Source: Cryptomeria japonica (lineage: Eukaryota; Streptophyta; Pinopsida; Cupressales; Cupressaceae). Taken from it: a DNA stretch of 64,000 nt. Location: the NCBI RefSeq assembly GCF_030272615.1, contig NC_081415.1, forward strand, positions 371,127,809 to 371,191,808, in the 5' to 3' direction. The notes beneath the pieces are model-generated. The model saw nothing but the letters and a program-made list of their open reading frames with translations. It searched no databases and was not told where the DNA came from. A program made the translations under genes and the position numbers. Positions 1 to 11,047 of this stretch are shown here, piece after piece. Each line of letters begins with the position of its first letter. Positions within the stretch are counted from its first letter, which is position 1.

Positions 1-300
1 TTAGCGCATTGGGAAAAATGGGTAGTGCGTAGGAAATACCTAGCGCATAGGGTTTCTAGGAGGTCGCATTGGTAGGCTTATGTAGCGCGTAGGTATACCC
101 TATCACAATGGGGAAGGGATAGCGCAAGAGCCAAGTAGGATAACGCATAGGGTAGTTTTAGCGCTTGGGGTAGGTTAGGTGGTGCAGAAATAGGATAGGA
201 TAGCATATAGGTGCGGGCTAGCGCATAGGATGGATTAGGTAGCACTTTGCGCGGACAGGGTAGTGCATAGTAAGCAGTTTAGTGCGTAGACAAGTTTTTT
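1..300 (+). repeat. Degenerate TAGCGCAT motif cluster upstream of PMD ORF
   Basis: About a dozen copies of TAGCGCAT or near variants (TAGTGCGT, TAGCGCGT, TAACGCAT, TAGTGCAT) are spaced roughly 20-25 bases apart; exact copies sit at 2-9, 41-48 and 219-226. The spacers share GG- and AGG-rich sequence but are not clean tandem copies. The same motif recurs on the other strand at 20262-20630 and 22145-22400, in the leader of the gypsy element, which ties this end of the window to that element. Function unknown; a decayed minisatellite or a protein-binding array are both possible. Confidence 0.7.
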
Positions 301-540
301 TAGCTTATGGGGAAAATTTTTGGTAAAGGGTGATTTTTGGATGAAGAAAATTTGTAGTGTTGATGTCAGTTCTACCGAGATAGATGCAAATTGTCAGTCT
401 GCATGCCTGTTGTCTTTGTTTTGATAAGTTTGTCCAATAGGAGTTCCGATATAACTTGATTTGATTTGCAATGTTTCAAGTTGATATTGATTTGATTCTG
501 ATTTGGTATGATGTGGTTTTTGATAGGGATGGTGGATATG
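301..540. other. AT-rich spacer, no gene seen
   Basis: T/A-rich sequence between the motif cluster and the 35-bp tandem repeat. No coding potential or structured RNA was recognised. It lies in what would be the upstream region of the PMD reading frame. Confidence 0.5.
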
Positions 541-785
541 AACTTGATTTTATATGAATTGTTTCAAGTTGATATATATGTTGAACTTGAGTTGTTTTAC
601 AAGTTGCAATGATTGTGGAACTTGAGTTGTGTTACAAGCTGATATGAATGCGAAACTTGAGTTGTTTTACAAGCTGCAATGAATGTGAAACTTGATTTGT
701 GTTACAAGTTGATATGAATGTGAAACTTGAGTTGTGTTACAAGATGATATGATGTGGAACTTGATTAGATTTTCAAAGTTTCAAG
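541..785 (+). repeat. 35-bp tandem repeat
   Basis: Units starting with AACTTGAGTTG recur at 584, 619, 654, 689, 724 and 758, a spacing of 35 bases (34 for the last). Alternate units differ (GTTTTAC...GCAATGA against GTGTTAC...GATATGAATG), giving a partial 70-bp higher-order pattern. A diverged unit precedes at 541. The array ends about 75 bases before the PMD reading frame opens. Confidence 0.85.
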
Positions 786-858
786 TTTTGATATGAATTT
801 GATTTTGATATCTATGTTTTGATGAGGAAACTGATAATGGACTTGTTTTGTTGTGTGA

Positions 859-2808
859 CAGGAGCGCATTGGAGTGGTTCAGTCGCGAGAGTGATTTTCG
901 AGACCATGGTCATTGATACCACAATTGACATAGGCAGACAAAGATATTATTAAGAGGTGTGGCCTGTCCTTATTGTTAGAGATGCCTCGGTTTATTGTGA
1001 ACCAGGGTTTATTGATAGCATTAGTTGAGAAGTGGCATAGTGATACAAACACCTTTCATTTGGCGATAGGCAAGATCGCAGTCACGCCTGAGGATTGCTA
1101 TCAGATTCTGTGGATTCCTGTGGTAGGGATGTTATTACCCTATGAGCAGACTAAGGAGGGTGGTACAGAGGCACTTCGCTAGATTCTACAGGATGACACA
1201 GTTTGCGGATACGAGATCCTGTGGCAAGAGTTCCTAGATTTGGATTACACTCCCCTACCATCAGTACTGGCAGGTTTCATAGGTGGTTTCTTATGTCTCG
1301 ACCATAGGTCGAAGGGACTGGCAGTGGGATGGGGGTTAGTTCTGGAGGACATGGTGACGCAGGGTCACCGCCTTGCATGGGGGTTGGCTATGCTGGCCCA
1401 CTTATACAGGGATTTGCATCAGGTAGTATACCTGGGTTATAGCAGTTTATCAGCTGGAGTGACACTGCTACAGGTATGGGCATGGGAGCATATTCCCGTA
1501 GCTAGGCCACTGCCAGATAGAGATAGGCCTACTAGGTGTGCGTATGCATACGGATACCAAGGGATAGTTGTCCAGTGTAAGTTGGGCAAGCTAGAGAGCT
1601 GGAGGAGAGTTTTGGATGATATTGATACGGTCATCTGGCGACCATATACAGGTTGCGAGGTATGGACAGAGGATGGGATGGAGATGCCTTATGTTTACAT
1701 GTCTAGGTATTTGATAGGGGGGATGCCCTTTGTTATTGAGAGGTTTCTACATAGTCGGGTGCTGTGGCAGTATGGTCGATAATAGGGGATTCCTCAGGGA
1801 GCATGCCTATATGCTCGACGGAGATAGGACATTCTGGATTGGGGACCTACGATTGATAGCGCGATGGTCGTGGAGGAGTTCTTTCATTTAGCTGACCAGA
1901 TTTGGGATTATGCCCCTGAGATAGTGGATGCAGGGATGACTGACGAGTTTGCAGGACTCTTTGCAGCACATGTAGTGGCTAGGATATTGGATCCAGCGGA
2001 GATGATTCCCACTTTCAATGATGATGAGGATGATCAACCTGAGAGACTAGGGAGATGGGGAGAGGCGGGTGAGGAGGTAGATGAGGGAGGTGGTGATGGA
2101 GGAGGAGATGATGGCGGAGATGGTGGAGGAGGTGGTCAAGGTCAGCGAGGGGATAGGGGGAGATTGGATCAAGGGAGGAGAGGAGATAGGGGTGGAGATG
2201 GTGGCGATAGAGGGATACAGGTGGAGAGAGCAGTGCGGCGGGTTGCGATGGATAGAGGGAGATGAGGTTTGGCTATCAGAGCTGGGGGTGAGGAGAGGGT
2301 TGGTGAGGTGATAGCAGCAGTGGGAGGGTATGATGACTTCAGAAGACCGACCCAAAGGAGGAGGTCAAATGTGCTACCTCCACCAGCACCGAGGGTAGGC
2401 AAAGGGACAAGGGGTACCCCTTCATAGGTACCCCTACAGATGCAGATTTTGATGCATCTGGAGGATGCACAGATTAGATCTTTGTAGTTTTCAGTGCAAT
2501 AGTTGCAGACACAGTTGTTGGTGCATCAGCGTCAAATCATTTAGTTGACCACAGAGTGTGATACTGAGATAGAGCGTCGGGGTCAAGCAGAGGAGCTCGC
2601 AGCAAGTTTGCAGAGAGAGACAGCAGGTGGCCCGATGAGAGACACGTTGAGAGAGCTAGCTTTGAGAGCCAAGGAGGTGGAGTACTACCAGCATCATTAT
2701 GAGGATGCGGTGCCCAGGGAGCGTCAAGTGCAGAGTTTTACAGCATCAAGATCTAGTCCACCTCGAGATCCAAGTGTAGGACATCTGCAGCGAGACCATC
2801 TCCCTTAG
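859..2808 (+). pseudogene. Plant mobile domain (PMD) protein, decayed, antisense to gypsy pol
   Basis: One reading frame runs about 650 codons with no frameshift but about eleven internal stops (892, 931, 1180, 1780, 1783, 1825, 2263, 2425, 2485, 2500, 2542); all are TAG, TAA or TGA explicable as C-to-T in CAG, CAA or CGA. The translated frame has features of the PMD (aminotransferase-like mobile domain) family: EKWHSDTNTFHLAIGK near 1025-1075, a GLAMLAHLYRDL segment near 1380-1415, LLQVWAWEHIPVARP near 1465-1510, and VLWQYGR near 1760-1780. A Gly/Asp/Arg-rich linker (2080-2220) and a charged C-terminal segment follow. PMD proteins are known both as host genes and as passengers in plant transposons. 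Here it lies 3' of the gypsy integrase on the opposite strand. Upstream, a T-rich stretch ending in GACAG at 857-861 could be a splice acceptor, so the true start is uncertain. Confidence 0.75.
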
Positions 2809-2906
2809 GAGATAGTCATACTTGAGAGACGTTGTCTCTATTGTATTTTTGATCATTTTGTTGTATTGGCACAAACATGACATATTTTGTACATTGATCA
2901 TTCTTT

Positions 2907-2910
<4 letters not shown>

Positions 2911-2955
<45 letters not shown>
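2911..2955. repeat. (TA)n microsatellite
   Basis: Uninterrupted TA dinucleotide run of about 22 units, just downstream of the PMD pseudogene. Confidence 0.98.
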
Positions 2956-2957
<2 letters not shown>

Positions 2958-3100
2958 CACCATTTTCTTTGATCCTCATGTGATGTGTTATGGATGATGC
3001 TTTCTATATGCTTGTGATGATTTTATGATGTTGACAATGCTTAGATGGATGCATGTGATGTGATATGTGATGAATATGATGTGATAATGCATGATGTTGT

Positions 3101-3229
3101 GAGATGTATCTTGAAAATGAGATGTATGATAATGATATGATGTGAGATGTATCTTGAAAATGAGATGTATGATAATGATATGTTGTGAGATGTATCTTGA
3201 AAATGAGATGTATGATAATGATATGTTGT
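3101..3229. repeat. 43-bp tandem repeat, three copies
   Basis: Three nearly identical units beginning GAGATGTATCTTGAAAATGA start at 3101, 3144 and 3187. The surrounding 2990-3240 is also rich in ATGATG and TGTGATG. Confidence 0.95.
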
Positions 3230-3242
3230 TAATACAATATTT

Positions 3243-3308
3243 TAAAATGATATGTGACTAATTGTAAAATGATATGCAACTAATTGTAAAATGATATGCA
3301 ACTAATTG
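3243..3308. repeat. 22-bp tandem repeat, three copies
   Basis: Three 22-base units starting TAAAATGATATG begin at 3243, 3265 and 3287, ending in CTAATTG. The first has GTGA where the others have GCAA. Confidence 0.95.
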
Positions 3309-4281
3309 ATTTGAGCATCCTCATTCTACATTCGTCATCCCTATATAGCCACAGGTTGTTTGCTTTCTTGATAGGTATCATCATTGAGAATTGATTTGCT
3401 TTGGGATATGTTGAAAATTTATACAAGCATAATGGTATAATTGAACCATAATGACCTGAGAAAAATTTACATGATTTTTGATTTTGCAAGATAGCACAAG
3501 CATCAAGGTATAATTGAACCAGGATGACCTGAGTGCGGATTGCATATAAATAGACAAGATTAAACCATTTGTATGCGTAAAGTGGAATCATGTCTTCAGT
3601 GATATGTTGTGAATCACGTCTCGAGACAAGTATTTACACAGTACAAATGATCACCTCACAAACAAGAAACTAAAAAAATATTGGAGTCCCCACGACTTTC
3701 TCTAGCTTGATGCATTATTGAGAGAATGTAGAAGATCCAATAGTTCAAAAAGTTCAAGTGCAAGAATAGTCAAAACTTTATGCAAGATGCAACATTTGAT
3801 ACTTCAAAAAATCATCCATCATATTTTGTGAATCCCGTTAAGTGATCAATGTGTGGTTTTTGTGATTGTTGAGTTTTGTTTGTTGAATATGATGTTCTGA
3901 GTTTGCGACAAGTTTTTGATGGCTTGAGTGTGCTGCAAGTTTTGATTAATACCACCCCTAGCTGTGTGTTCCTCTTAATGCGGATATGTACAAGGATTAC
4001 CAAGCCATGGTGAGATGCAGTGAAAGGATATTATGATAAACCAGGATAGTGACTATGCTAAGTATGTCCTGGATGGATATTGTGATAAAAATGTTAGGCG
4101 ACAATCGATAGTGCTTTACTGTGGATATAATAGTATGGATATAGATAGAGGAGTTGTCATCTCACAATAGCGCCTGTTTGCCAGGTTTTCACCAGTTGCT
4201 TTTATTGTACCTCTTTATTTGCTTTTTCCTAATTTTTTGATATGTTTTTTTATTTTTTGACTTTTTCGTGCATTAGATTAC
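3309..4281. other. 3' non-coding region of gypsy element
   Basis: Lies between the end of the gypsy pol frame (stop at 4282-4284, minus) and the tandem repeats. No domain recognised on either strand. A phrase ending GGTATAATTGAACCA...ATGACCTGAG occurs twice (about 3430-3460 and 3505-3533). No LTR boundary was found, so the gypsy 3' LTR probably lies left of base 1. Confidence 0.5.
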
Positions 4282-5420
4282 TCAAGTGTAGTATTTCTTC
4301 AAATGGATGTTGTTAGTTGGTTCGTCGAGAAAATCTCCCTCTTAAGTTGTTAGCTGATAGGCACCTGATCCGTAGGCTAATATGATGACATAGGGACCTA
4401 ACCAATTAGGTTTAAATTTCCCTTTCTTTTCCCAATCTTGTTGATTCCTAGGATTTTCCTTGAGTACTAGGTCACCAATTTTAAAAATTCTGGGAATGAC
4501 CTTGTGGTTGTAGCTCCTGCACATGCATTGCTGATATGATTTGAGATGAGTGTAGGAACATTGACATCTTTCATCTAGAAGTTCGAGCTCTTGCAGTTGG
4601 TTAACTCGATACTCTTCATCTGGAATTAGGCCTTTTAAAGAGACTCTGAGAGGTGGAATTTCTACCTCTAGGGGTAAAATTGCTTTGGATCCATATACCA
4701 ATGAATATGGTGTAGCTCCCGTTGGTGTGTGGATGCTAGTTTTGTATGCCCAAAGTGCTGGATTGAGTTGTGCATGGCAATCTTTGCCTGCATCATTCAC
4801 TATTTTCTTTAGGATTTTCAATATTGTCTTGTTGGATGCTTCTGCTTGACCATTTCCCTATGGGTAGTAAGGTGTAGAAAAATGATGTTGGATTTTGAAT
4901 TTTTCACATAGTTCTCACACATCTTGGTTCTTGAAAGGTCGTCCATTATCTGTGATGATGGAGCTTGGAATGCCATATCTGCAGATCAAATAATTAAGGA
5001 TAAAAGAGGCTATTTGTTTCCCAGTTACTATGGCCATGGTGACTACTTCAATCCACTTGGTAAAGTATTTTTTTGTAGTTATAATGAACTTGTGTCCATT
5101 TGAAGATGAAGGATGAATTTTGCCAACCAAGTCTAGTCCCCACTGGCAAAAGGGCCAGGATGTTGTGAATGGCTGCAGTTCCTGTGCTGGTGCATGTATA
5201 AGATTGCCATGGATTTGGCATTTAGGACACTTCTTTGCAAAGTGATAAGAGTCTTTTTCCATTGTCGGCTAGTAATATCCCATTCTTAGAAGCTTTTTAG
5301 TGAGAGTAGGACCACTTGAATGAGTTCCACAGATACCTTCGTGAAGCTCTTGTAAAACGGAGTCAGATTCATTATGATCAAGGCAACGAAGAAGAGTACC
5401 ATCTAGACCTCGACGGTACA
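4282..5420 (-). pseudogene. Gypsy integrase (Tat-type), broken
   Basis: The minus-strand translation shows an HHCC zinc finger (HEGICGTH near 5340, CPKC near 5220), then the DDE core: GLDLVG (about 5140), TDNGRPF (about 4945) and GNGQAEASNKT (about 4845-4815), so all three acidic residues are present. The C-terminal part has NWLGPYVI near 4400 and a final IHLKKYYT before a TGA at 4282-4284. Stops interrupt the frame at 4342-4344 (TAA), near 4860 and near 5265 (TAG, where a Trp would be expected in GYYWPT). Integrase would insert the cDNA copy of the element; this copy cannot be functional. Confidence 0.88.
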
Positions 5421-6180
5421 AAGTATCAGCGGTAAGAGTATAATGGGCGACTTGTTGGATAAAGTTGCATTTTTGGTTTTGGGATAGGTCAGTGGGTAGG
5501 ATATTGCTCTTAAGATAGTCATATATCGGTCCATATAATGGAGAGTCTGAACTAGTCAAGGCATAGATAACATGGGAATCAGAATGGTTATAGGCTGGGG
5601 AGAACAGTTGCTCTACCAGAAACTCATAACGATTATGTTGCTCTAAAATTTGTAGTAGTGAAGCGATAGTAGCCATTGCATCAGCTACTTTGTTATCCAA
5701 CCTTGGTATTTTCTCGAAGGTGATGTGTACAAAATATTGTTTAAAATCATCCACCATTCACTTGTATGGTAGCAGCTTGTCATCCTTTGTCTAATAGTCA
5801 TTGTTGATTTGATTGATGACTAGTTGTGAATCTCCGTAAACTTTCAATTATGTGATTTTCAATTCTACGACCATTTTGATGCCTATAACCAGTGCCTCAT
5901 ATTTAGCAACGTTATTTGTGCATGGAAACATAAGCCGATATGATCTTGGTATGGTGTGCCCTTCAAGAGTGATGAACAGAATGCCAACACCTGAGCCATG
6001 TTGAGTATAGGATCCATCAAAGTATAGGGTCCATTGTTTGGTAGAGATAGTAAGAACATCTCTGTCTGGAAATTCACTCCATAGGTTGCTTTTCAGGTAG
6101 GGGTGCTTCAGCCAATTGATCTGCAATTGCTTGTCCTTTAATAGCTCATCGTTTTGTGTAGTGGATATCAAACTCACTGA
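5421..6180 (-). pseudogene. Gypsy second RNase H domain (RVT_3 type), broken
   Basis: Translation gives WTLYFDGSYTQHGSGVGI near 6030-5980 (first catalytic Asp), CTNNVAKYEAL near 5925-5890 (the family normally has Glu where this copy has Lys, a missing catalytic residue), VYGDSQLVINQ near 5845-5815 and RLDNKVADAMA near 5700-5670. A stop at 5758-5760 and another near 5790 split the frame. A second RNase H after the normal one is characteristic of Tat-lineage elements. Confidence 0.82.
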
Positions 6181-6640
6181 GAATCATGACCCATTTAGCC
6201 AATCTACCTGTAAGAGCTGCTTTGCTGAGTAAATATTTGAGAGGATCAATTTTTGCAACTAGCTTAATTGTGTGAGCTAGCATGTAGTGTCAAAATTTTT
6301 GAGAGGCAAATACCACTGTTAGACAAGCCTTCTCAATGAATGTATAGTTGTGTTCATATCCATTCAGTGTCCTACTGATGTAGTATATATCTCGTTCTTT
6401 ACCCTGTTGATCCTCTTGTGCTAACAATGCCCCAGTGATATATTTATTGTTGAAATGTAGAGAATGAGTGGCTTCCCTGCTATTGGTGGTACTAGAACTG
6501 GTGGGTTCATTAAATACTGCTTGATTTGATAAAATGATCCGGCACATTTGGCTTCCCATCTGAATGGTATATTTTTATGTAGCAAATCATTGAACGGGAG
6601 ACTTTTATCTGCTAATTGAGCAATGAATCGCTTGATTTAT
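6181..6640 (-). pseudogene. Gypsy RNase H (RT-linked), broken
   Basis: The frame reads GALLAQEDQQGKERDIYYIS, SRTLNGYEHNYTFIEKACL and, past a stop near 6290, HTIKLVAKIDPLKYLLSKAAL and TGRLAKWVMILSEFDIHY. These match the RNase H domain that follows gypsy RT. It lies between RT and the RVT_3-type domain in the expected order. Confidence 0.8.
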
Positions 6641-7500
6641 TGAAGTCATCCTTGTAGAGATCTGAGCTGACTGATGTTCTTTGGTGGTGGCATCTCTGTA
6701 AAGGCTTGTACCTTTGCTGGATCCACTTCAATACCCTTAACTGAAACTATATAACTGGCTTGATGTAACCCCAAAGACACACTTCTTAGGGTTGAGCCTA
6801 ACTTGGAATTTCTCCAATCTATCAAAAATCTTTTCCAAGATGTTTAAATGATCTGGTCTGGTGAATGATTTATCTAGTAAATCATCTACATAGTCTTCCA
6901 TGAAGGTATGCATCATGTCATGAAATATTGTTGTCATTGCTCATTGATAAGTTGCTCCTGCATTCTTTAAGCCAAAAGGCATGACATTCCAACAATATGT
7001 TCCCTAGGGACAGGTAAATGTTGTTCTATCTTGATCCTCCGGGGCTATCTTGATTTGATTATAGCCTAAAAAACCATCCATTAGTGATAGCATTGCATGA
7101 CCTGAGGTGAGGTCTACAATTATGTCGATACTGGGTAAAGGAAAGTCATCCTTGGGACAGACTTTGTTGACATCTCTAAAATCAGTACATATTCTGATAC
7201 TGCCATCTGGTTTTGATACTGGTAAAATGTTTGAAATCCATTCATCATATTCGATAGGTCGAATGAACCCCACATCTAATAGTTTTTTCAATTCAGCTTT
7301 AACCATGAGTGCCACATGTGGATTCATCTTTCGTAGTTTTTGCTTGACTGCCTTAGCTCCTGGAGTAATGGATAGGTGATGCATGATCAATTGTGGATCA
7401 ATCCTAGGTATATCTGCATATGACCAAGTGAAGTTGATTTGCTTTTCTTTAAAAAAATTGATAAACTCTGATTTTTCTTCCTCTGTCAAAGATTCTGCAA
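6641..7500 (-). pseudogene. Gypsy reverse transcriptase, broken
   Basis: The N-terminal part (7489-7004) shows FTWSYADIPRIDPQLIMHHL, VSKPDGSIRICTDFRDVNK and DDFPLPSIDIIVDLTSGH. The next frame segment (6937-6737) has EDYVDDLLDKSF, with the catalytic YVDD, and LNPKKCVFGV. A stop just after the TFTCP segment (about 7003) and another before 6940 break it, with both halves in register with the family. RT copies element RNA into cDNA. Confidence 0.9.
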
Positions 7501-8489
7501 AGTGTATATTTTTGGCTGCTTCTGTAGTACCAATATTGATTGATTAAGTGGGCTCAATCAATATGGGTGATCGCTCATGATAATGCACAGGAAGAGTGTC
7601 AAGTCTCCCATCCTTAGGTGCCTTAAAAAGGTATTCACCCTCAGATGCGTCCTTTATTTTTACTTTTTTGTGATCTATTGTTGTCATTGACTAGTTTTCA
7701 GCAGTAGATCCTTTATTTCGTTCATTTTTGCGACTGAGAGACTTGGCACTCCCTTGATTGCAGATGTCATTACTTTGTTCACTGGTAGAGTATGTCTCTG
7801 AGTTAATGGTACATAAGAAATGCATAATGGATTCATCATTTAGGAAAATTGGTATATAATGAGTTTCAGGTTCATCCCAATCTATGAGGTCAGGAAAGAC
7901 AAGTGGTAAGGAGTCGTTTGGTGGATCAAGTTCTGCTACTATAAGTGTCAATACGGAGGTAGCATCGTGATTGGCTTGGGTGTTAAAGATGTTAAGGATT
8001 TCATCGAGGTCTTCGATGGTATCATTTTCTGTATAGACTTGTTCATTATATCGCTGCTCATTTTCCTTGGCATCATAGATATTTTGTGGACCAAATTCAA
8101 GTGGTCTAGATTCTATGTTGCGTTCTTCTTGAGAGATGGGTACATTACTATCATTTACACAAATATCTTCAGTAATATTAGAATAGCTGCCCCATTTGTA
8201 TTCATTGGAATCAGTCTCAGAGGTATTATCCTAGATTCTAGCAGTGTTGTGAACTGGTATGTTGTAGGGTGAGAACAGGTCTTTGATAATTGATACAAGT
8301 TTGATAGTTTTCTCTGATTCTGTGTCAAATCTTGCTTCCACTCTTTGCATTTTTCATATATTGTCTCTCCTCAGGGAGGAATGATGTAATCAGGAGGTGA
8401 TTCTTCTTTGTTGGATATTGGTTCTTGAATATGATGTGCTTCTACAGTAGATGTTTCTTTATTTTGATTGATAGGCTACCTTTGACATT
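7501..8489 (-). pseudogene. Gypsy pol linker between protease and RT
   Basis: The minus-strand frame contains EILNIFNTQANH (about 8000), VFPDLIDWDEPETHYIPIFL (about 7890-7830) and, nearer RT, EYLFKAPKDGRLDTLPVHYH (about 7640-7580), the kind of acidic linker found before RT in Tat-type polyproteins. It ends at the insertion site of Copia A. No enzymatic motif is seen. Confidence 0.65.
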
Positions 8490-8494
8490 GTTTT
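8490..8494. repeat. Target-site duplication of Copia A, left copy (imperfect)
   Basis: GTTTT precedes the TG of the left LTR; CTTTT follows the right LTR at 16186-16190. Four of five bases match, as expected for an old 5-bp copia duplication. Confidence 0.55.
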
Positions 8495-10009
8495 TGGTAA
8501 AGTTTTGATGCCAATAGTTAATAAGATGAGGGGGGGGTGAATCATACAAACTTAACTTGTTCAATATATTCAACCAATTCAACCTCGGTAGCTTATACTT
8601 CGGAATATGTAACCAAAACTGTAAAACATTCAAACTTATGAACAAATAACATCACAACACATATAACACCAGATTTAACATGGAAACCCAAATAGGGAAA
8701 AACCACTATGGGATTTCGGACCCACTAAGAAATATACCCTTCTAGAGTATGCTCGGTTAAAAGCAAATCCTGTTAAAGATTACAAACACATTGCTAGATG
8801 TGACCCGGTTAAGGGATTTCCCTCGGACTTGTTAGAGTCTTGCACTTTGTTAGAAGTGACCTTGTCAAAGGATTTCAAACACTCATTTAGAATGTTACCT
8901 TGCTAGAGGGTTTACAAATAAGACTGTTAGGTCCACTCGGTTAAGAGATTTACTGTCACTTACAAAACAAATAATAGTAATAAATTATATCTGCAACTTC
9001 ACATCTGAAATGCTAAAGCAGATTCTATTTGCTCAAAACAATCTTGTCATAAGACTTATCTAGTCCCTTGTTGGGCTTGTTGGGCTTCTCAATCTGTTCT
9101 TCAATCAGATCTTCAAGCTTTTGAGCTCAGTAAACAATCATGTAGCATCACTGTGCATACATTTGTTTGCATGCATTGTTTATCAACAATTCCTTATTTA
9201 TAAACAATTTCTAACCGCTTAATCTCCCTGATCACATTTACCATGATCAATATTAGCCATCAGATCATTAAACTGGACTAGGTTCAATGAATCCTTTGAT
9301 CTGAAAATGTTTTACCTCACCTTGGAACTTGCATTCCTTCCTAGGAACTTGTGCTAGGTTATTGCGGTTCAATCTGTGTTGTAGATTTTCCTCTTGATTT
9401 TTCATTTGCGTAGATCCTTAACAAAAACTTCTTGCGTGACATACCAATCATTTATTCATCTCTAGCTCATCAGCATCCTTCATTAAATAATGTTTTTATC
9501 CATCCAATGTGATCTATTATAACTCGGTTGTTACTCGGTTAATACTGAACTTCGCTCGGTAGACATTCTGCCTTTTTTAACCAATATCAATAACCTTAGG
9601 GTTTACCAACAAGGTACCTTAGGGTTTACCGACTAGGTTCCTTGCTCAGTGACATAATACAGTATTAAACTTATAATCAACAATAGGTGTAGGATATCAA
9701 AACAATCAAAACAATATGATCTCATCATTGTCTAACTCGGTAATAGTTGCCCATTGAATAACTTATTTATCCCCTTTATTATCACATTCTTTCTGTGTCA
9801 CTTACCGACCTCCTAATAATCATCAACACATACTTCTCAAGATATGGCAACATCATACTGAATCAGAAAATCAATTTCTTGACATCAATGGCAAAACAAT
9901 ATTATTAAGACAGTAATCATCCTTCTTCAGTTATATCAATAATCTCCAACAACCTTCTCAATATCCTTATTGAAATGCCAACAATCTCCTTTCTATTGTA
10001 ATGCCAACA
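8495..10009 (-). repeat. Copia A 3' LTR
   Basis: 1515 bases, nearly identical to 14664-16185. Plus-strand ends are TGGTAAAG and TGCCAACA; read on the element strand it starts TGTTGGCATT directly after the PPT. It contains many CTCGGT motifs. Confidence 0.93.
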
Positions 10010-10024
10010 ATCTCCCCCTTTGGC
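10010..10024 (-). other. Copia A polypurine tract
   Basis: On the minus strand, GCCAAAGGGGGAGAT immediately precedes the LTR start TGTTGGC. This is the plus-strand DNA priming site used during reverse transcription and fixes the 3' LTR boundary. Confidence 0.85.
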
Positions 10025-10414
10025 ATTGATGGCAAAACCAACTTTAAGTGGCAATACCAACTTGATTTGTTCCAACTGATTCGGATTCGGATTATTGTTA
10101 GACTTTTCTTGTTATCCTTGAGCTGTCTCTTGAAGTCTTCTCACCCTATCATTAGTCTTCTGATGTTTTCTCCATTTAGTCTTCTCCCCCTTTGACAACA
10201 ATGCCAAAAAAAATCTAGTTCATGGTTTCTTCCCCTGTGAAGTGATTTGCCTTGTTGTGTTACGCATGTATCAACTCAGTCTCGGTCAGAGCAACTTGTC
10301 TCTATTCTCTAATTCCTGCACACCTTTAGAAAACCTCCTAAAGTGCGTAAATCAGCATCAATCCACAAATAATATTCTATAGAGTCATCAAATCGATGCT
10401 TTCACTAAACTCTA

Positions 10415-10978
10415 TCAGTGAGTAGCAGATAGGGGTAGGACCCCTAACTTACTTCTAAGATACTCAAAAGTGTCCCTTGGCAGTGGCTTTGTGAAGATGT
10501 CTGCTATTTGCTCCTTTGAACTGATATATTCTAGCACAACTTTCTCCTCTTGAACTTCTTCTCTAAGATAATGATACTTTATAGAGATATGTTTTATCTT
10601 AGAGTGCATTACTGGATTCTTTGAAATGTTAATGGCACTAGTATTATCACAGAATATAGTTACTCGCTCAGTAACTTTCTCATTTATACCTTCCAACAGT
10701 TGCTTGATCCATGCTATATTTGTACAATTCAATGCTGCAATGACATATTCAGCTTCGGTTGTTGATTGTGAAATGCATCCTTGTTTCTTGCTAAGAAAAC
10801 TTACTAGTCTATCTCCCAAGAAGAAAGCTCCACCACTTGTGCTTTTCCTATCATCAATGTTTCCTGCCCAATCAACATCAGTATAAACTTTTAAATCAAA
10901 ATCATTCCTCTTTTCATATACTAAGCCATAATCTTCAATGCCTCTCAGGTATCTGAAAATTCTCTTGATTGTTGTCAT
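10415..10978 (-). pseudogene. Copia A RNase H
   Basis: 187 codons open. Motifs: VYTDVDWAGNIDDRKSTSG (first Asp), QSTTEAEY (Glu), CDNTSAI (Asp), then HISIKYH, where related elements usually have an Asp in place of the Ser. The C-terminal part has KEQIADIFTKPL, typical of copia. Upstream, the frame is cut from the RT by a TAG near 11048, which a C-to-T change in CAG would give. Confidence 0.92.
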
Positions 10979-11047
10979 ATGGGTTTCTTTGGGCTCTGCA
11001 GAAAATCTTGCAACTATTCCTACTGCATGTGCTATATCTGGCTTGTT

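Noticed and set aside
2047-2402. Minus-strand frames rich in Ser, Pro and Thr
   Set aside because: Antisense shadow of the Gly/Asp/Arg-rich linker of the PMD ORF.
859-2808. Use of TAG as a sense codon (recoding) in the PMD ORF
   Set aside because: TAA and TGA also occur, neighbouring elements use TAG as a disabling stop, and all cases fit C-to-T decay.
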